A DNA stretch of 42,463 nt from a virus. The stretch is from positions 1-42,463 of IMG/VR virus record IMGVR_UViG_3300042507_008413. One strand, written 5' to 3'. The translations under genes and the position numbers were made by a program. This document shows, piece by piece, positions 30,152-39,680 of the stretch. Numbering within the stretch: the stretch's first letter is position 1; the number at the start of each line of letters is the position of its first letter. Below the pieces are notes generated by a model that was not told the DNA's origin, made no database searches, and saw only the letters and a list, made by a program, of their open reading frames with translations.

Positions 30152-31011
30152 TGTTCTAATATAGTGTTTACTCTTTGTACTTGGGTATGTAAAGATAATA
30201 TTTTTTCTCTACCCCTCAAAGCTATACTATTTAATTCTTCAGGAGAGTTTGTGTAATGATTAATTTTATTAATACACTCTACAATATCATCATAAAAAAC
30301 TATTTCTTCATTTTCAACAAATAATTCATGAAGTTTTTTAGATTCATTTAGGCGATCTGTTAATACCATCTTACCACAAGCCATTGCCTCAAAAATACGT
30401 CTTGTAACTTCACCCCAACGGCTATTTTGAATTACCATTACTCCTGAGCAAAGAAATTTACTATGCTCTTCACCTTGCCAACCACCTTGATTGGCAATTG
30501 CCCCTTCAGAATGTTCAGTTAAAATATCTAATAATTCACTTCCACCTTTACCTCTTGAGGTTACGGCAGCATATCGAATAGGTACATTTTGGGGTTTATG
30601 AATTTGAGTATCAGCAAAATGGGTCCACCAAATAGCATTTATGCCTCGTTTTGTATATTCTAAGTATGAATCGTGGTCTGGTGTGAGGGTAAGGTGGAAA
30701 CGGTTGGCTTTAGGATAATTGCGCTCAAAATTTTGAGGGTCATCTCCTGATTCTTGAATCCAAAATGCTGGGACTAGATCTTTATTTAGGTAAGGAGAAT
30801 CAAATCTACCCCAATCCATAAACATTACTAGATCTGTTTTTGGTTTAGATTCAACCCACTTTTTTAAATCTGTATCATGATAATAAGCTTTAGAATTACT
30901 TCCTATAGAAATAATCTCAGTTTCCCACCCTCTATTTTTAAATTCATTAACTATAGATAAAGGAGTAGACCAAGTTTCACCTTCATAAGCATAAATAAAA
31001 GTTATTTTCAT
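30127..31011 (-). CDS. Glycosyltransferase, GT-B (CgeB / GT1-like)
   Basis: 294 residues. N-terminal strand MKITFIYAYEGETWS, then a C-terminal RRIFEAMACGKMVLTDR segment, the E-x7-E-like nucleotide-sugar motif of CgeB and GT4-like enzymes, followed by EEIVFYDDIVE. Length is short for GT-B, about 300. Soluble. Donor unknown. Confidence 0.75.
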   Translation of the reverse strand: MKITFIYAYEGETWSTPLSIVNEFKNRGWETEIISIGSNSKAYYHDTDLKKWVESKPKTDLVMFMDWGRFDSPYLNKDLVPAFWIQESGDDPQNFERNYPKANRFHLTLTPDHDSYLEYTKRGINAIWWTHFADTQIHKPQNVPIRYAAVTSRGKGGSELLDILTEHSEGAIANQGGWQGEEHSKFLCSGVMVIQNSRWGEVTRRIFEAMACGKMVLTDRLNESKKLHELFVENEEIVFYDDIVECINKINHYTNSPEELNSIALRGREKILSLHTQVQRVNTILEQWKNYLSA

Positions 31012-31631
31012 AATTTGCTATACAATTCGTTTTGCTTTTCTTGTCGTTTAATATCTTTATGATGTTGAAGCGCAAATTCTTCTTCTAACGGTAGTACGGC
31101 GTGAGTATTGTAACCATCGAGAACCTCGTGTACTTTGTTTTTCCACTTAATATCCGGTGATTTTCTGTAGATTCTCCACTGTAAATCAGGCCATTGGACT
31201 CTACCTTTACCATCTACAACCCAACCCCATTTTTGAACGTGTTCTGGAGTTAAACCTGAGACTGTATTAACTCGAGGTACTCGAATTACATCTACTGGGT
31301 TATTGGAAAGGATTGGACCTAAATATCTCATTAAATTTTCAGTGGGCATTTCATCAGCATCAACTTGAAAGATATAATCTCCAGTACAAAGATTAGTTAA
31401 GTGATTTTTCAGATCAGAGAAATTGCCTTCAAAATCATAGGAATGCCATCTAAATTTAGAATCGGAAACTGATGATGCTCTTAGATATTGTTCTACAGAT
31501 GAGGGACCATTCTTAGAATCAAATAGGACTACAACCTCATCATTTGGAGATTTATGTTTAAGCAAGAAAGGTAGAAGACGTTGTATCTCTACCAATTCAT
31601 TGCAAACTGTAACTGCGTAACTTATTTTCAT
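31008..31631 (-). CDS. Family 2 glycosyltransferase
   Basis: 207 residues. YAVTVCNELVEIQRLLPFLL and VVVLFDSKNGPS are the GT2 donor-binding strands, and FQVDADEMP has the D-x-D at 91-93. VQWPDLQWRIYRKSPDIKWKN and VHEVLDG are typical of the SunS/WaaE-like GT2 subgroup. Shares one base with the next start. Donor unknown; in WaaE homologues it is a beta-glucose to heptose transfer. Confidence 0.85.
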   Translation of the reverse strand: MKISYAVTVCNELVEIQRLLPFLLKHKSPNDEVVVLFDSKNGPSSVEQYLRASSVSDSKFRWHSYDFEGNFSDLKNHLTNLCTGDYIFQVDADEMPTENLMRYLGPILSNNPVDVIRVPRVNTVSGLTPEHVQKWGWVVDGKGRVQWPDLQWRIYRKSPDIKWKNKVHEVLDGYNTHAVLPLEEEFALQHHKDIKRQEKQNELYSKL

Positions 31632-32002
31632 TAATACTTTGAATATGATTTTTCTTCTATAAAAGAAGAATTATATTTTAAATTAATAGCTTTTTTTATT
31701 TTAGCTCTTTCATCATTGATATAATAGACTGATCTAGCTAATTCAATAAAATCCTGATCAAAATTCTTATCACGTTCTTTATCACGAATATTATCTTCAA
31801 TTTCCCAAAGTTTTTGATTAATAATTACCATATCAAAAAAATCGGACTGTTCAATCTTCATCTCATTGAAAACTATATCATAAAGATAATTATATTCTTT
31901 TTTTATATTAGTAAGTTTTTCCTCGTCTTTAATAAGGGCTGTTTTTATTTGAAGAATTGAAAGTTTATCTACAATTTCTCCAACAGATACTTCAATTTCC
32001 AT
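31631..32002 (-). CDS. DUF6165-like protein
   Basis: 123 residues. [20 protein letters not shown] is the family's recognisable N-terminal helix, followed by [18 protein letters not shown] and a helical charged C-terminus. These proteins are found in glycan clusters next to glycosyltransferases, with no known biochemistry. Overlaps the dehydratase gene by 11 nt. Confidence 0.7.
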   Translation of the reverse strand: MEIEVSVGEIVDKLSILQIKTALIKDEEKLTNIKKEYNYLYDIVFNEMKIEQSDFFDMVIINQKLWEIEDNIRDKERDKNFDQDFIELARSVYYINDERAKIKKAINLKYNSSFIEEKSYSKY

Positions 32003-32960
32003 TTTTCAATAAATTGACATCATTTTCAACCATAATACGAACTAGATCTTTAAAGCTAGTTTTAGGTGACCACCCTAAATTTTGTTTTGCTTTAGTATAA
32101 TCACCAAGTAAAACATCTACTTCAGCAGGACGCATGTAACGAGGATCTTGAACTACATAAGAAGACCAATCTTCAATACCTACTACTTTAAAAGCTTCAG
32201 TCAAGAACTCTCTAACTGAGTATTTTTCATTAGTAGCAATTACATAATCCTCTGGGGTATCTTGCTGGAGCATTAACCACATAGCTTCAACATAGTCAGG
32301 GGCATAACCCCAATCTCGTTCGGCATCTAAATTACCTAAAGTAATAGTATCAGCTAAACCTAAATGAATTTTAGCTACACCATCTGTAATTTTGCGAGTT
32401 ACAAATTCAATACCTCGTCTTTCAGATTCGTGATTAAAGAGAATTCCTGAGCAGGCAAACATATTGTAGGATTCTCTATAGTTTTTGGTAATCCAATGAC
32501 CATAAAGTTTAGCTACGCCATAAGGTGAACGTGGGTAAAATGGAGTTGTTTCTTTAGAAGGATTTTCTACCATTCGACCAAACATTTCAGAACTAGAAGC
32601 TTGATAGAATCTAATTTTAGGATTAAACTCACGAATTGCTTCTAATATTCTTAATACCCCTAAAGCTGTTACCTCAGAAGTATGTTCAGGAGTATTCCAA
32701 CTTTCACCTACAAATGATTGAGCACCTAAATTATAAATTTCATCTGGGTTACTTTCTTTTAGGCAACGAAGAAGTGAATTTTGGTCTAGTAGATCACCTT
32801 GTAGAAAGGTCACTTTATCTGCTAAATGCTCAGTGTTGACTCGGTTTCTATTAGATGCTCTTCTTTCAACACCATAAACTTTATAACCTTTTTCTAGAAG
32901 AAAATCAGCTAAGTGACTTCCATCCATACCATTAATACCTGTTATTAAGGCTGTTTTCAT
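31992..32960 (-). CDS. gmd: GDP-mannose 4,6-dehydratase
   Basis: 322 residues, near family length. NAD(P)-binding GINGMDG at about 8-14, ASSSEMFG with the S/T-x-E catalytic pair (about 121-128), YGVAK giving Tyr147 and Lys151, [12 protein letters not shown] and [15 protein letters not shown]. It converts GDP-mannose to GDP-4-keto-6-deoxymannose. Neighbours include two PLP enzymes that could use that keto sugar. Its ATG overlaps the upstream PLP gene as ATGA. Confidence 0.93.
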   Translation of the reverse strand: MKTALITGINGMDGSHLADFLLEKGYKVYGVERRASNRNRVNTEHLADKVTFLQGDLLDQNSLLRCLKESNPDEIYNLGAQSFVGESWNTPEHTSEVTALGVLRILEAIREFNPKIRFYQASSSEMFGRMVENPSKETTPFYPRSPYGVAKLYGHWITKNYRESYNMFACSGILFNHESERRGIEFVTRKITDGVAKIHLGLADTITLGNLDAERDWGYAPDYVEAMWLMLQQDTPEDYVIATNEKYSVREFLTEAFKVVGIEDWSSYVVQDPRYMRPAEVDVLLGDYTKAKQNLGWSPKTSFKDLVRIMVENDVNLLKNGN

Positions 32961-34114
32961 AAAACTTCAATTATACTATTACAAACTAATTCAATTTCTT
33001 CTTTGGTCAAATAGGGATGATTTGGAATATATAAACCACAACTATCTACCACATCGGCATTCGGTAATTTAAGATTTCCATAAATGTCCGAATAAAAAGG
33101 TTGATTTCCTAGTGATCCACAAATTAAAGGACGACATTCAATATTATTTTTACCTAAATTTAATATAATTCTATCTCTTTGTTCTTTGTTTTCTGCTATA
33201 ATAGGAAAACAAAAACTAGAAGTAAAAGTATTTTTTAAAGGTTTAGGTACCCAAATATGATTTTTTAATTTAGAAATATATTGTTTAAAATTTTGATTTC
33301 GTTTTTTTATAGTTTTATCAATACTTTTTAACTGTTCAATTCCTATAAAAGCTTGTAAATCTGTAGAACGCAAATTAAACCCAGGTACATAAAAAGTATA
33401 CAAAGAATCAAATTTGCTTACATTATATAAAAGTCTTAATAAATTTTGTTCCTCTGGGGGTAGGTCTCTATCCCAACCATGACTTCTAAGTTGTAAAAGT
33501 AGATTGTAAAATCCTTCATCATCTGTTGTAATTACTCCACCTTCAATAGTACTCATAATATGACCAAAAAAAGTAGAGAATGATGAAGCTAAACCAAAAG
33601 TTCCTAATTTTTTACCTTTATAAGAAGTACCTTGTGATTCACAGTTATCCTCTAAAAGAATAACATTATATTTCTCACACAATTCTACAATTTTATCCAT
33701 ATCAGGAGATAATCCTAATATTGAGACTAAAATAAAAGCATCCGGCTTTTCATTTTTAAAAACCTCTTCAAGATGGTTAAGATCAACTGAAAGGTTATTT
33801 AAATTGCAATCTACTAAAACTGGAGTAATTCCAAATTGGAGTAGAGGGGAGAGGTCGGTTGCCCAAGAGAGTGTTGGGATAGCAATTTTATTAGTGTTTA
33901 ATAAATTTGCATATTTTAAAGCATAAACCATTAATAGGTTAGCTGACGAACCTGAATTAACAAAAATAGCATATTGGCTTCCTACCCATTGAGCAAATTC
34001 TGCTTCAAATTTTAGAGTTTGTTCTCCCTTAGTAAGTCTAGGATATGTTTTTAGCCACTTAATTAAACTGTTAATATCTTTTTTAGTAATAGTATCTTTA
34101 ACTAAGGATATCAT
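32957..34114 (-). CDS. ColD-like PLP-dependent 3-dehydratase
   Basis: 385 residues, DegT fold. The PLP phosphate loop is [11 protein letters not shown]; the aspartate motif is LEDNCES. The position of the Schiff-base Lys is occupied by His: [13 protein letters not shown], His at about 185. RSHGWDRDL follows. Loss of the Lys is the hallmark of ColD, which removes the C3 hydroxyl of GDP-4-keto-6-deoxymannose, as opposed to aminotransferases. With the adjacent Gmd it would yield GDP-4-keto-3,6-dideoxymannose, a colitose-type precursor. No ColC-like epimerase/reductase is seen in the window. Start at 34114 overlaps the zinc-ribbon gene as ATGA. Confidence 0.8.
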   Translation of the reverse strand: MISLVKDTITKKDINSLIKWLKTYPRLTKGEQTLKFEAEFAQWVGSQYAIFVNSGSSANLLMVYALKYANLLNTNKIAIPTLSWATDLSPLLQFGITPVLVDCNLNNLSVDLNHLEEVFKNEKPDAFILVSILGLSPDMDKIVELCEKYNVILLEDNCESQGTSYKGKKLGTFGLASSFSTFFGHIMSTIEGGVITTDDEGFYNLLLQLRSHGWDRDLPPEEQNLLRLLYNVSKFDSLYTFYVPGFNLRSTDLQAFIGIEQLKSIDKTIKKRNQNFKQYISKLKNHIWVPKPLKNTFTSSFCFPIIAENKEQRDRIILNLGKNNIECRPLICGSLGNQPFYSDIYGNLKLPNADVVDSCGLYIPNHPYLTKEEIELVCNSIIEVL

Positions 34115-34566
34115 TCAATTTCATTTTTAAATATTCCAATATAATCCAAAGCCTCTATAAAATCACGTTCAGAGAAATGTTTTAAAGTAGTCATATCCAT
34201 TTTCCAATCATAATCTTTGCCTTTAGCCTTAAACTTAGCTTTCTCTTCTTCAGGCATTAAAATTGCTTTTACTGCTCCCCACATCCAAGATTTCCCACTA
34301 GGACCATCGGCAAATACCATCCCTTTATCAGGAATATTAACTACTGAAGGCATCCAGATAAGACCATTCTCATCTTCACCCATTAGTTCTTTATATAATT
34401 CTGGGAGAATTTCTAATTGTTGAGATAAAAATTCAGATTCACGGGTCATAGCTGAGTTAGCTACAAAACCACAACCATAACATTGGTAAAGTTTAATTTC
34501 ATCATTTACTTCTTGTGTGTAGCAGGCATCGCTCCCACATCTAGGGCATGTTGTTATATTATCCAT
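34111..34566 (-). CDS. Zinc-ribbon protein
   Basis: 151 residues. CPRCGSDACYTQE and YQCYGCGFVAN (residues 8-40) form a C-x2-C...C-x2-C zinc ribbon. The rest has GMVFADGPSGKSW and WKMDMTTLKHF. Such proteins with a ribbon and a trailing helical part recur in T4-like phages of aquatic bacteria. Function unknown. Overlaps both neighbours. Confidence 0.65.
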   Translation of the reverse strand: MDNITTCPRCGSDACYTQEVNDEIKLYQCYGCGFVANSAMTRESEFLSQQLEILPELYKELMGEDENGLIWMPSVVNIPDKGMVFADGPSGKSWMWGAVKAILMPEEEKAKFKAKGKDYDWKMDMTTLKHFSERDFIEALDYIGIFKNEIE

Positions 34567-35848
34567 TTAATTTTTCAAGTTTAGGAAGGGTTAATTTAGG
34601 TAATTCTAATTTGACCTCTTTAGGAAATTCAGGTACTCTTTCAGTAAGGATTTGATCAACACGTTCAACCATTTTATCCCAACTAAATTCTGTTTTACTT
34701 CTATAAGCTTGACGTTTAGCTTTTTCCGAATACTTTTTATAGTTTTCAAATATGTCTTTAAAATAGTGCCCTACTTCACCATAGTTAACATTAAACCATT
34801 GTGCTTCAGGAATAAACCATTCATTATGAACACTTGGGTGGAGAGGTCTTAATTCACCATTCATTAAAACTGTGTATTCAGGATGAAGGAATTCAATATG
34901 AGATGACCAGTTAGTAGTCATAATTGGTTTTTTGCTTAAACTGAATTCTAGTAGAGGTAGACCAATACCTTCACCTTTAGTTAAGCTAACCATAGCTTTT
35001 ACTTTAGGATGATTATACAATTCATTTATTTCTGAATCAGTAAATTCACCGTGAATTAGGTAAATGTTAGGAAGGTTAGTTGAGTTAACAGAATTCTTAA
35101 TTAAGTTAATTTTCTTAAGAATTTCATCTCTATCCATATAAGATGAACCACCCCCACTAGTCTTAAGAATCAAAGCTGGTTTTTTGGTTTTATTTTTAAA
35201 GGTTTCAAAAAATGCTTTTACTAATAAACCTACATTTTTTCTATCTTCACCAAACTCACCTTGCATCCAATGACCTACAAACAAATAAGCAAAATCTTCT
35301 TTGACTGAACTTAGGTCTATATTTTTAATCTGATGGGATTCAATTACTTTATAAATGTTTGTATCAGCTCCTCCTAAAATTACTTCAATAGGAGTAGTTA
35401 ATGTTAGTGTTCCTTGAGGTTGACCTTGTTGCCCTTTAACCTCATAACTAGCATCAGTAAAGACTTTTTTACAAAATTCTGAGAATGTAAATACTAAATT
35501 CATGCGGTTACAACCCTCAATCCAAGAACCATGTGCTGCTGTAGTTTCGATACCAGCTGTAGCTCCTATATTATATTTTCCTACAGGTTGAAATTCATTA
35601 GGAATTGTAATCTGCATCCAAATTTCAGGTTGTTTAGGTAAATTATTACCTTCTAATAAATAAGCTTTTAAGAAATGCCACTCTTCATGCTTATCTATAA
35701 AACCCCAGGGTGTATTACCCCATCGTTGGGGTAATACTTTAACATCATATTTATCAGTTTTGATAATAGCTTTAACTACATCTCGAGCCAAACTTCCATA
35801 ACCCGAGAAGGTATCAATAGGGCAACTTATTACAAATAACGGTTTCAT
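34559..35848 (-). CDS. GT4-like glycosyltransferase (GT-B)
   Basis: 429 residues. N-terminal CPIDTFSGYGSLARDVVKA has the Gly-rich start of GT-B transferases; the C-terminal half has YLFVGHWMQGEFGEDRKNV, LILKTSGGGSSYMDRDE, then KGEGIGLPLLEFSLSKKPIM, the E-x7-like donor loop. Probably adds a sugar to the operon's product. Its ATG lies on the stop of the upstream GT gene. Confidence 0.82.
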   Translation of the reverse strand: MKPLFVISCPIDTFSGYGSLARDVVKAIIKTDKYDVKVLPQRWGNTPWGFIDKHEEWHFLKAYLLEGNNLPKQPEIWMQITIPNEFQPVGKYNIGATAGIETTAAHGSWIEGCNRMNLVFTFSEFCKKVFTDASYEVKGQQGQPQGTLTLTTPIEVILGGADTNIYKVIESHQIKNIDLSSVKEDFAYLFVGHWMQGEFGEDRKNVGLLVKAFFETFKNKTKKPALILKTSGGGSSYMDRDEILKKINLIKNSVNSTNLPNIYLIHGEFTDSEINELYNHPKVKAMVSLTKGEGIGLPLLEFSLSKKPIMTTNWSSHIEFLHPEYTVLMNGELRPLHPSVHNEWFIPEAQWFNVNYGEVGHYFKDIFENYKKYSEKAKRQAYRSKTEFSWDKMVERVDQILTERVPEFPKEVKLELPKLTLPKLEKLNG

Positions 35849-37281
35849 TAATATATTAATTTATGTTCAATAACGGGTTTTTCAAATTCAGTAGCATTAA
35901 TTAACTCATATTTCTCTCTGGGGGACCAGGTTTCAAAAAGAGTATCTGTTGCTTCTATAAAACGTTGGGCTTGATGTTTAGAAGTAAATCCAGCTTCATT
36001 GCTTGTAGCCCACTCATACCCTGCCATACCTTTTTCTTCTCTTTCCTTTTTAGACAAGTTATATACTTCAGCAATACGTTCAGCAGCATCTTCCCACTTA
36101 CATCTATCATCAAAAATATAAGGAGTTGGGACTGAACCTTGCATTGAAATGCTACTTGGGTACACCGGGAATGCCCATTTACCATGTTTCTTATAGGTAC
36201 CTCTATGGTTTGAAGGAAAGTCAGCATCAAAATCAATCCAAGTACCATCTTCAAATTCAAAACGCATTTGGTCTTGCATTCCACCTGTTACGTTAGCAAT
36301 AATAGGAGTACCTGTTAGAAGTGCTTCTGTAAGTGATAGACCCCAACCTTCATTTGAAGTAAGTAGAATCTGAACATCTGCCATATTATACAAATAGTTC
36401 ATGGCTTTAGCCTCTAACCTACCAGGAGTAAAAAATACATTACCTTGTTTAATATTTAAAGCTTCTAAAGTAGCTGCTAAATCAGTACCATGTTCATTAG
36501 AAACTTCAGTGTGCATCAATAAAGCACATTTATCAGCCTTTTCTTTAGGTAATTGTTCTACAAATAACTTATAGGCTAATATCGTATCAGGAATTTGTTT
36601 TCTTCTAATATTACGAGAGTTAAAGAAAACAATAAAATCAATATCTTTATTTCCTAAAACATTTTTTCTAAACTCTTGATATTCCTTATCATCTTTTTTA
36701 TTAGCAATAGGATAAAAAATATCAGTGTTTAATCCATGAGGAACGTACTTAATAATCTTATTCTTAGCTTTATCACCTAAAACTAATTTATTGATGTTAA
36801 CTGTTTGTTTTGAAATGCCAAACAAAGCGTCACATGACTCATAAAATGCTTTATTATATAAAGGTGTTGGGTAATCATCCCAAATGTTAAGATATATAAT
36901 AGGAATTTGCTGTCTAACCTCGTTTTCAATTTGAAACAACCAAACAAAATAACGAGGATCAGTAATCATCATTATAGCGTCTGGTTTTTCTGCTTTAATA
37001 AGATTTCTAATTAACTGAGCATCCCCATAGCCATTACTAGGATATAAAAATACACTAGCATCATCAATTCCTAAAAGATCATTAGTGTCTTGACTAATGT
37101 CAAATCGTTTTCCTAAATCAGGGTGATTAACTGCTGCACCAATATTTACCCAATTGTATCTATGGGCGGTATGAATAACAATTTCTTTACCAATGTTACC
37201 TACACCTGAGGGTAGTCGGATATCGTCTGTTAGTAATAGGATCTTTTTTCTTTGGTCTCTTGGTATATAACCTTCTTTCAT
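35848..37281 (-). CDS. GT4-like glycosyltransferase (GT-B)
   Basis: 477 residues. ILLLTDDIRLPSGVGNIGKE resembles a GT4 N-terminal strand and the S-G-V-G loop. IVFFNSRNIRRKQIPD, VFFTPGRLEAKAMNYL and SNEGWGLSLTEALLTGTPI show the C-terminal fold and the E-x-x-x-x donor motif. The last 40 residues are a helical tail. It is the first of a GT pair. Confidence 0.85.
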   Translation of the reverse strand: MKEGYIPRDQRKKILLLTDDIRLPSGVGNIGKEIVIHTAHRYNWVNIGAAVNHPDLGKRFDISQDTNDLLGIDDASVFLYPSNGYGDAQLIRNLIKAEKPDAIMMITDPRYFVWLFQIENEVRQQIPIIYLNIWDDYPTPLYNKAFYESCDALFGISKQTVNINKLVLGDKAKNKIIKYVPHGLNTDIFYPIANKKDDKEYQEFRKNVLGNKDIDFIVFFNSRNIRRKQIPDTILAYKLFVEQLPKEKADKCALLMHTEVSNEHGTDLAATLEALNIKQGNVFFTPGRLEAKAMNYLYNMADVQILLTSNEGWGLSLTEALLTGTPIIANVTGGMQDQMRFEFEDGTWIDFDADFPSNHRGTYKKHGKWAFPVYPSSISMQGSVPTPYIFDDRCKWEDAAERIAEVYNLSKKEREEKGMAGYEWATSNEAGFTSKHQAQRFIEATDTLFETWSPREKYELINATEFEKPVIEHKLIY

Positions 37282-37292
37282 AAATTATTTTA

Positions 37293-37481
37293 TTATAACT
37301 CTAGTTGATTGTGATTATGAATTTGTTTTCTAAAACCATCATCGGTAAGATACAAATGAATTGCTCGATCGGCAAGCTTTTGGAACGAGAATTTATGCCT
37401 TACACAGGAAACTTTAAACTCATCAAATAAATCACTTTGGATTTTAACACTAGTAAGTGTCATATCTTTTTTTGTACTCAT
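37293..37481 (-). CDS. Ribbon-helix-helix regulator
   Basis: 62 residues. TLTSVKIQSDLFDEFKVSC is the ribbon plus helix 1 of an Arc/CopG-like fold, and FSFQKLADRAIHLYLTDDGF is helix 2 and its tail. Many T4-like phages of environmental bacteria encode close relatives. A DNA-binding repressor for the region is plausible. Start at 37481 is fixed by a 45-nt spacer to the nuclease gene upstream. Confidence 0.72.
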   Translation of the reverse strand: MSTKKDMTLTSVKIQSDLFDEFKVSCVRHKFSFQKLADRAIHLYLTDDGFRKQIHNHNQLEL

Positions 37482-37526
37482 AATCTTAATTTTTTGTTGA
37501 TATACGGTTATACATATATTAGGATC
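37482..37526 (-). promoter_or_regulatory. Possible regulatory spacer before the RHH gene
   Basis: A 45-nt gap, one of the few in this operon, with an AT-rich ATATATGTATAACCGTATAT stretch on the minus strand. It does not match the window's promoter consensus. It could be a distinct promoter or an operator for the RHH protein. Confidence 0.3.
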
Positions 37527-38477
37527 TCAAAGAATAGATGAGTTACATAGACTTTTCTGATTTTTAAAGGGGCAATAAGTGCAATTAAACTTTGAAGGAT
37601 TAGCTAATAATTCCCTTTCAGTATAAGAATTATCTTTTTGGAAGGCAAGAGTAATAAATTCATTTAATTTAGAAATAGCTCTTCCTAATTTAATTTTACC
37701 CGAAGCGGGTACATGGAGTTGAACTCTAGGATCAGGATAATCAGGATTTCCATGAAGTTTACGTTTAACAATAAAATATTCGATATCAATATTGTCTACT
37801 GGGAAATTAAATTGGTCGCTAAAGAATTTCTTGTAAAGAATTAGCTGCATGTTTTTTACTTCATCAGTTTTTTCTTTGTCCTTCCAACCACGAGTAGAAG
37901 TTTTAATATCGATAATTTTTATTTTATTAGTGGGCTCATGGTATAGCACAACATCAAGAAAACCCTTGTATATAACGTTATTATAGGCGTTATTAGGCGA
38001 TAACACAATAGGGATTTCACATCCTGCGATATACCATCCTCGTTTGCTAAAATACTTACCTTTATTTCTTCTAAGCCAAGATAAAATCCCTAAACCATCT
38101 TCAAAAAATTCTCTTAATTGCTCAGAACTAGAAAAATGAGTTTTTTTATTTTTTTCGTAATCAATTTTATATTGATTTCTTAAAACTTCTTCAAATTCTT
38201 CTTCTAAATTAATTTCATCTGCGGCTTTAATGCTAATATTGTATAATGTATCTAAATAGTTTTGTAATACACTATGAATAGCAGTACCAAAAGTCATGTG
38301 AATAGAAGATTCACTTGTGTAATGACCATCCCTGTATTGAAGTGCCCATTTATGCTGGCACTGGTTAAACATTAGGAATTGACTAAAAGAAATAACTTTT
38401 TGAAATCTATAATCTACTTCTAAAGATTTAAATTTTCTTATTTCTTTTATTATTTGTGGAATTTTTTTCTTAGCCAA
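37527..38477 (-). CDS. PD-(D/E)XK nuclease (RecB/Cas4-like), TTG start
   Basis: 316 residues. The start at 38477 is TTG and overlaps the upstream stop by 8 nt. Motifs: FGTAIHSVL (His about 68), KGFLDVVLY (Asp about 175), IIDIKTST (D-x-K about 190-192) and QLILYKKF (Q-x3-Y). One Cys near residue 40 and C-x2-C...C at the end (CTYCPFK to LC) fit the Fe-S cluster of Cas4/AddB-type nucleases. Role: DNA end processing in recombination or replication. It is embedded in the glycan operon. Confidence 0.82.
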   Translation of the reverse strand: MAKKKIPQIIKEIRKFKSLEVDYRFQKVISFSQFLMFNQCQHKWALQYRDGHYTSESSIHMTFGTAIHSVLQNYLDTLYNISIKAADEINLEEEFEEVLRNQYKIDYEKNKKTHFSSSEQLREFFEDGLGILSWLRRNKGKYFSKRGWYIAGCEIPIVLSPNNAYNNVIYKGFLDVVLYHEPTNKIKIIDIKTSTRGWKDKEKTDEVKNMQLILYKKFFSDQFNFPVDNIDIEYFIVKRKLHGNPDYPDPRVQLHVPASGKIKLGRAISKLNEFITLAFQKDNSYTERELLANPSKFNCTYCPFKNQKSLCNSSIL

Positions 38478-39231
38478 AACTTAATCCTATTTTAGGTTCA
38501 TTTACTTCTTCAGGAATAGCTATAAATTGTCTCTTAGGATTATTAGGCTTATAATACACTTGTTCCATCCACCATCCAGGATGAGCTGGTTTTTCTTTGT
38601 AGTAAATAGTATAATTAATATCCATTAAATCAATAAGAACTGCTAATCCTCCTTCTGAAACATAAGTGTGTTTAGCTTGTTTCATAGTTACAAGATCAGC
38701 ATAAAGGCTTTTTTCACCTGTAAGAAATTTACTTTGAGATGGAATATAATTACTTAACATAAAATGTCCCCATTCTCTTTTACCACAATCATCATAGATT
38801 TTTTTAGCTTCTTTAGATTGAATAAAAGGTCTATTCACTACTATATCATTAGTACTAGCTTCAACTCCAGAAACATTTATTACATAATCTAAATCTACTC
38901 CTAAACCATACTCAGCAGCCATAAAATAGGGGACCCATTCTTCTCTGGGGTAGTCTCTGAAGCCTAGATTCAAGTATTCTCCTTTAATTCCAAATTCACT
39001 AGGATTAAATTTATAAGGTTGACCCCCCATTCTATAGTTTTCTACTTTATGGGGTACCTTAATAATTTCTTTAGTAAAAGGTTGGTTTAAAGTAAGTTCA
39101 GCTATATCCTTAAAACAAGGAATATCTGCTAAAACAAAAGTTATCTTTTCTCCAGTCTGCTTATAGTACCAAGATGCAATGGGCCAAGTTTGAACAAAAT
39201 CACCCATTAAACCTGTATGAGTAAAGATCAT
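38470..39231 (-). CDS. GT9-like glycosyltransferase (heptosyltransferase-like fold)
   Basis: 253 residues. HTGLMGDFVQTWPIASWYY has the G-D-x-x-x-T-x-P start of GT9 heptosyltransferases, and SEGGLAVLIDLM near residue 200 resembles the donor-site strand. The protein is shorter than bacterial heptosyltransferases (about 330). If the heptose-kinase genes work with it, an ADP- or GDP-heptose donor is attractive, but this is inference. Confidence 0.6.
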   Translation of the reverse strand: MIFTHTGLMGDFVQTWPIASWYYKQTGEKITFVLADIPCFKDIAELTLNQPFTKEIIKVPHKVENYRMGGQPYKFNPSEFGIKGEYLNLGFRDYPREEWVPYFMAAEYGLGVDLDYVINVSGVEASTNDIVVNRPFIQSKEAKKIYDDCGKREWGHFMLSNYIPSQSKFLTGEKSLYADLVTMKQAKHTYVSEGGLAVLIDLMDINYTIYYKEKPAHPGWWMEQVYYKPNNPKRQFIAIPEEVNEPKIGLSFG

Positions 39232-39680
39232 GCTTTATACTTTTCTATATGATCGGAGCAAATCCCAATACAAAGTGATAAATCCTCAGTTTCATTTAAT
39301 TCTGGGAGGACTGCTATACTATGTTTAATAGGTTGTTTTCCAGGGTATGCCCAAATATTATTTTTGCTAGTTAAAGCAGCTGTATCTTGTTCGTGCCAAA
39401 AATAATTTACTTTAGCTCCTACAGGATCTAAATCTAACAATATTTCTAAAGCTGCTGTATTTTTACAGTGGATCCAAATTTTAGAATGATGTTCATTAAT
39501 TAGCTCAAATGGGAAATCATATTGAGGGCCATCGTGCCCTAATTTAAATTTACCATCTACAAACCAAACATCAATCTCAACTTCATACCCAGCTTTAAGA
39601 GCTTCCAAAATATAATCAGGGTGATTTTCTCTTTCAGGGTTAGGACCTGAAATGTTGCCTCTATGAGATATTAGTATCAT
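39228..39680 (-). CDS. Glycerophosphodiesterase-like (GDPD/PI-PLC) protein
   Basis: 150 residues from ATG at 39680; the longer frame is non-ATG. ISHRGN with H-R, then ENHPDYI and VEIDVWFVDGKFKLGHDGP are the GDPD metal-binding motifs (E-x-D...H-D). Half the usual length, so it may be a small or partial member. Found in glycan clusters where it may remove glycerol-phosphate groups. Overlaps its upstream neighbour by 20 nt. Confidence 0.65.
   Translation of the reverse strand: MILISHRGNISGPNPERENHPDYILEALKAGYEVEIDVWFVDGKFKLGHDGPQYDFPFELINEHHSKIWIHCKNTAALEILLDLDPVGAKVNYFWHEQDTAALTSKNNIWAYPGKQPIKHSIAVLPELNETEDLSLCIGICSDHIEKYKA

Noticed and set aside
35955-36284. 109-residue minus-strand frame
   Set aside because: It is a shadow within the GT4-like gene in another frame.
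38470-39231. Calling this a heptosyltransferase outright
   Set aside because: Only the GT9-like N-terminal motif is visible and it is shorter than bacterial enzymes; donor cannot be assigned.
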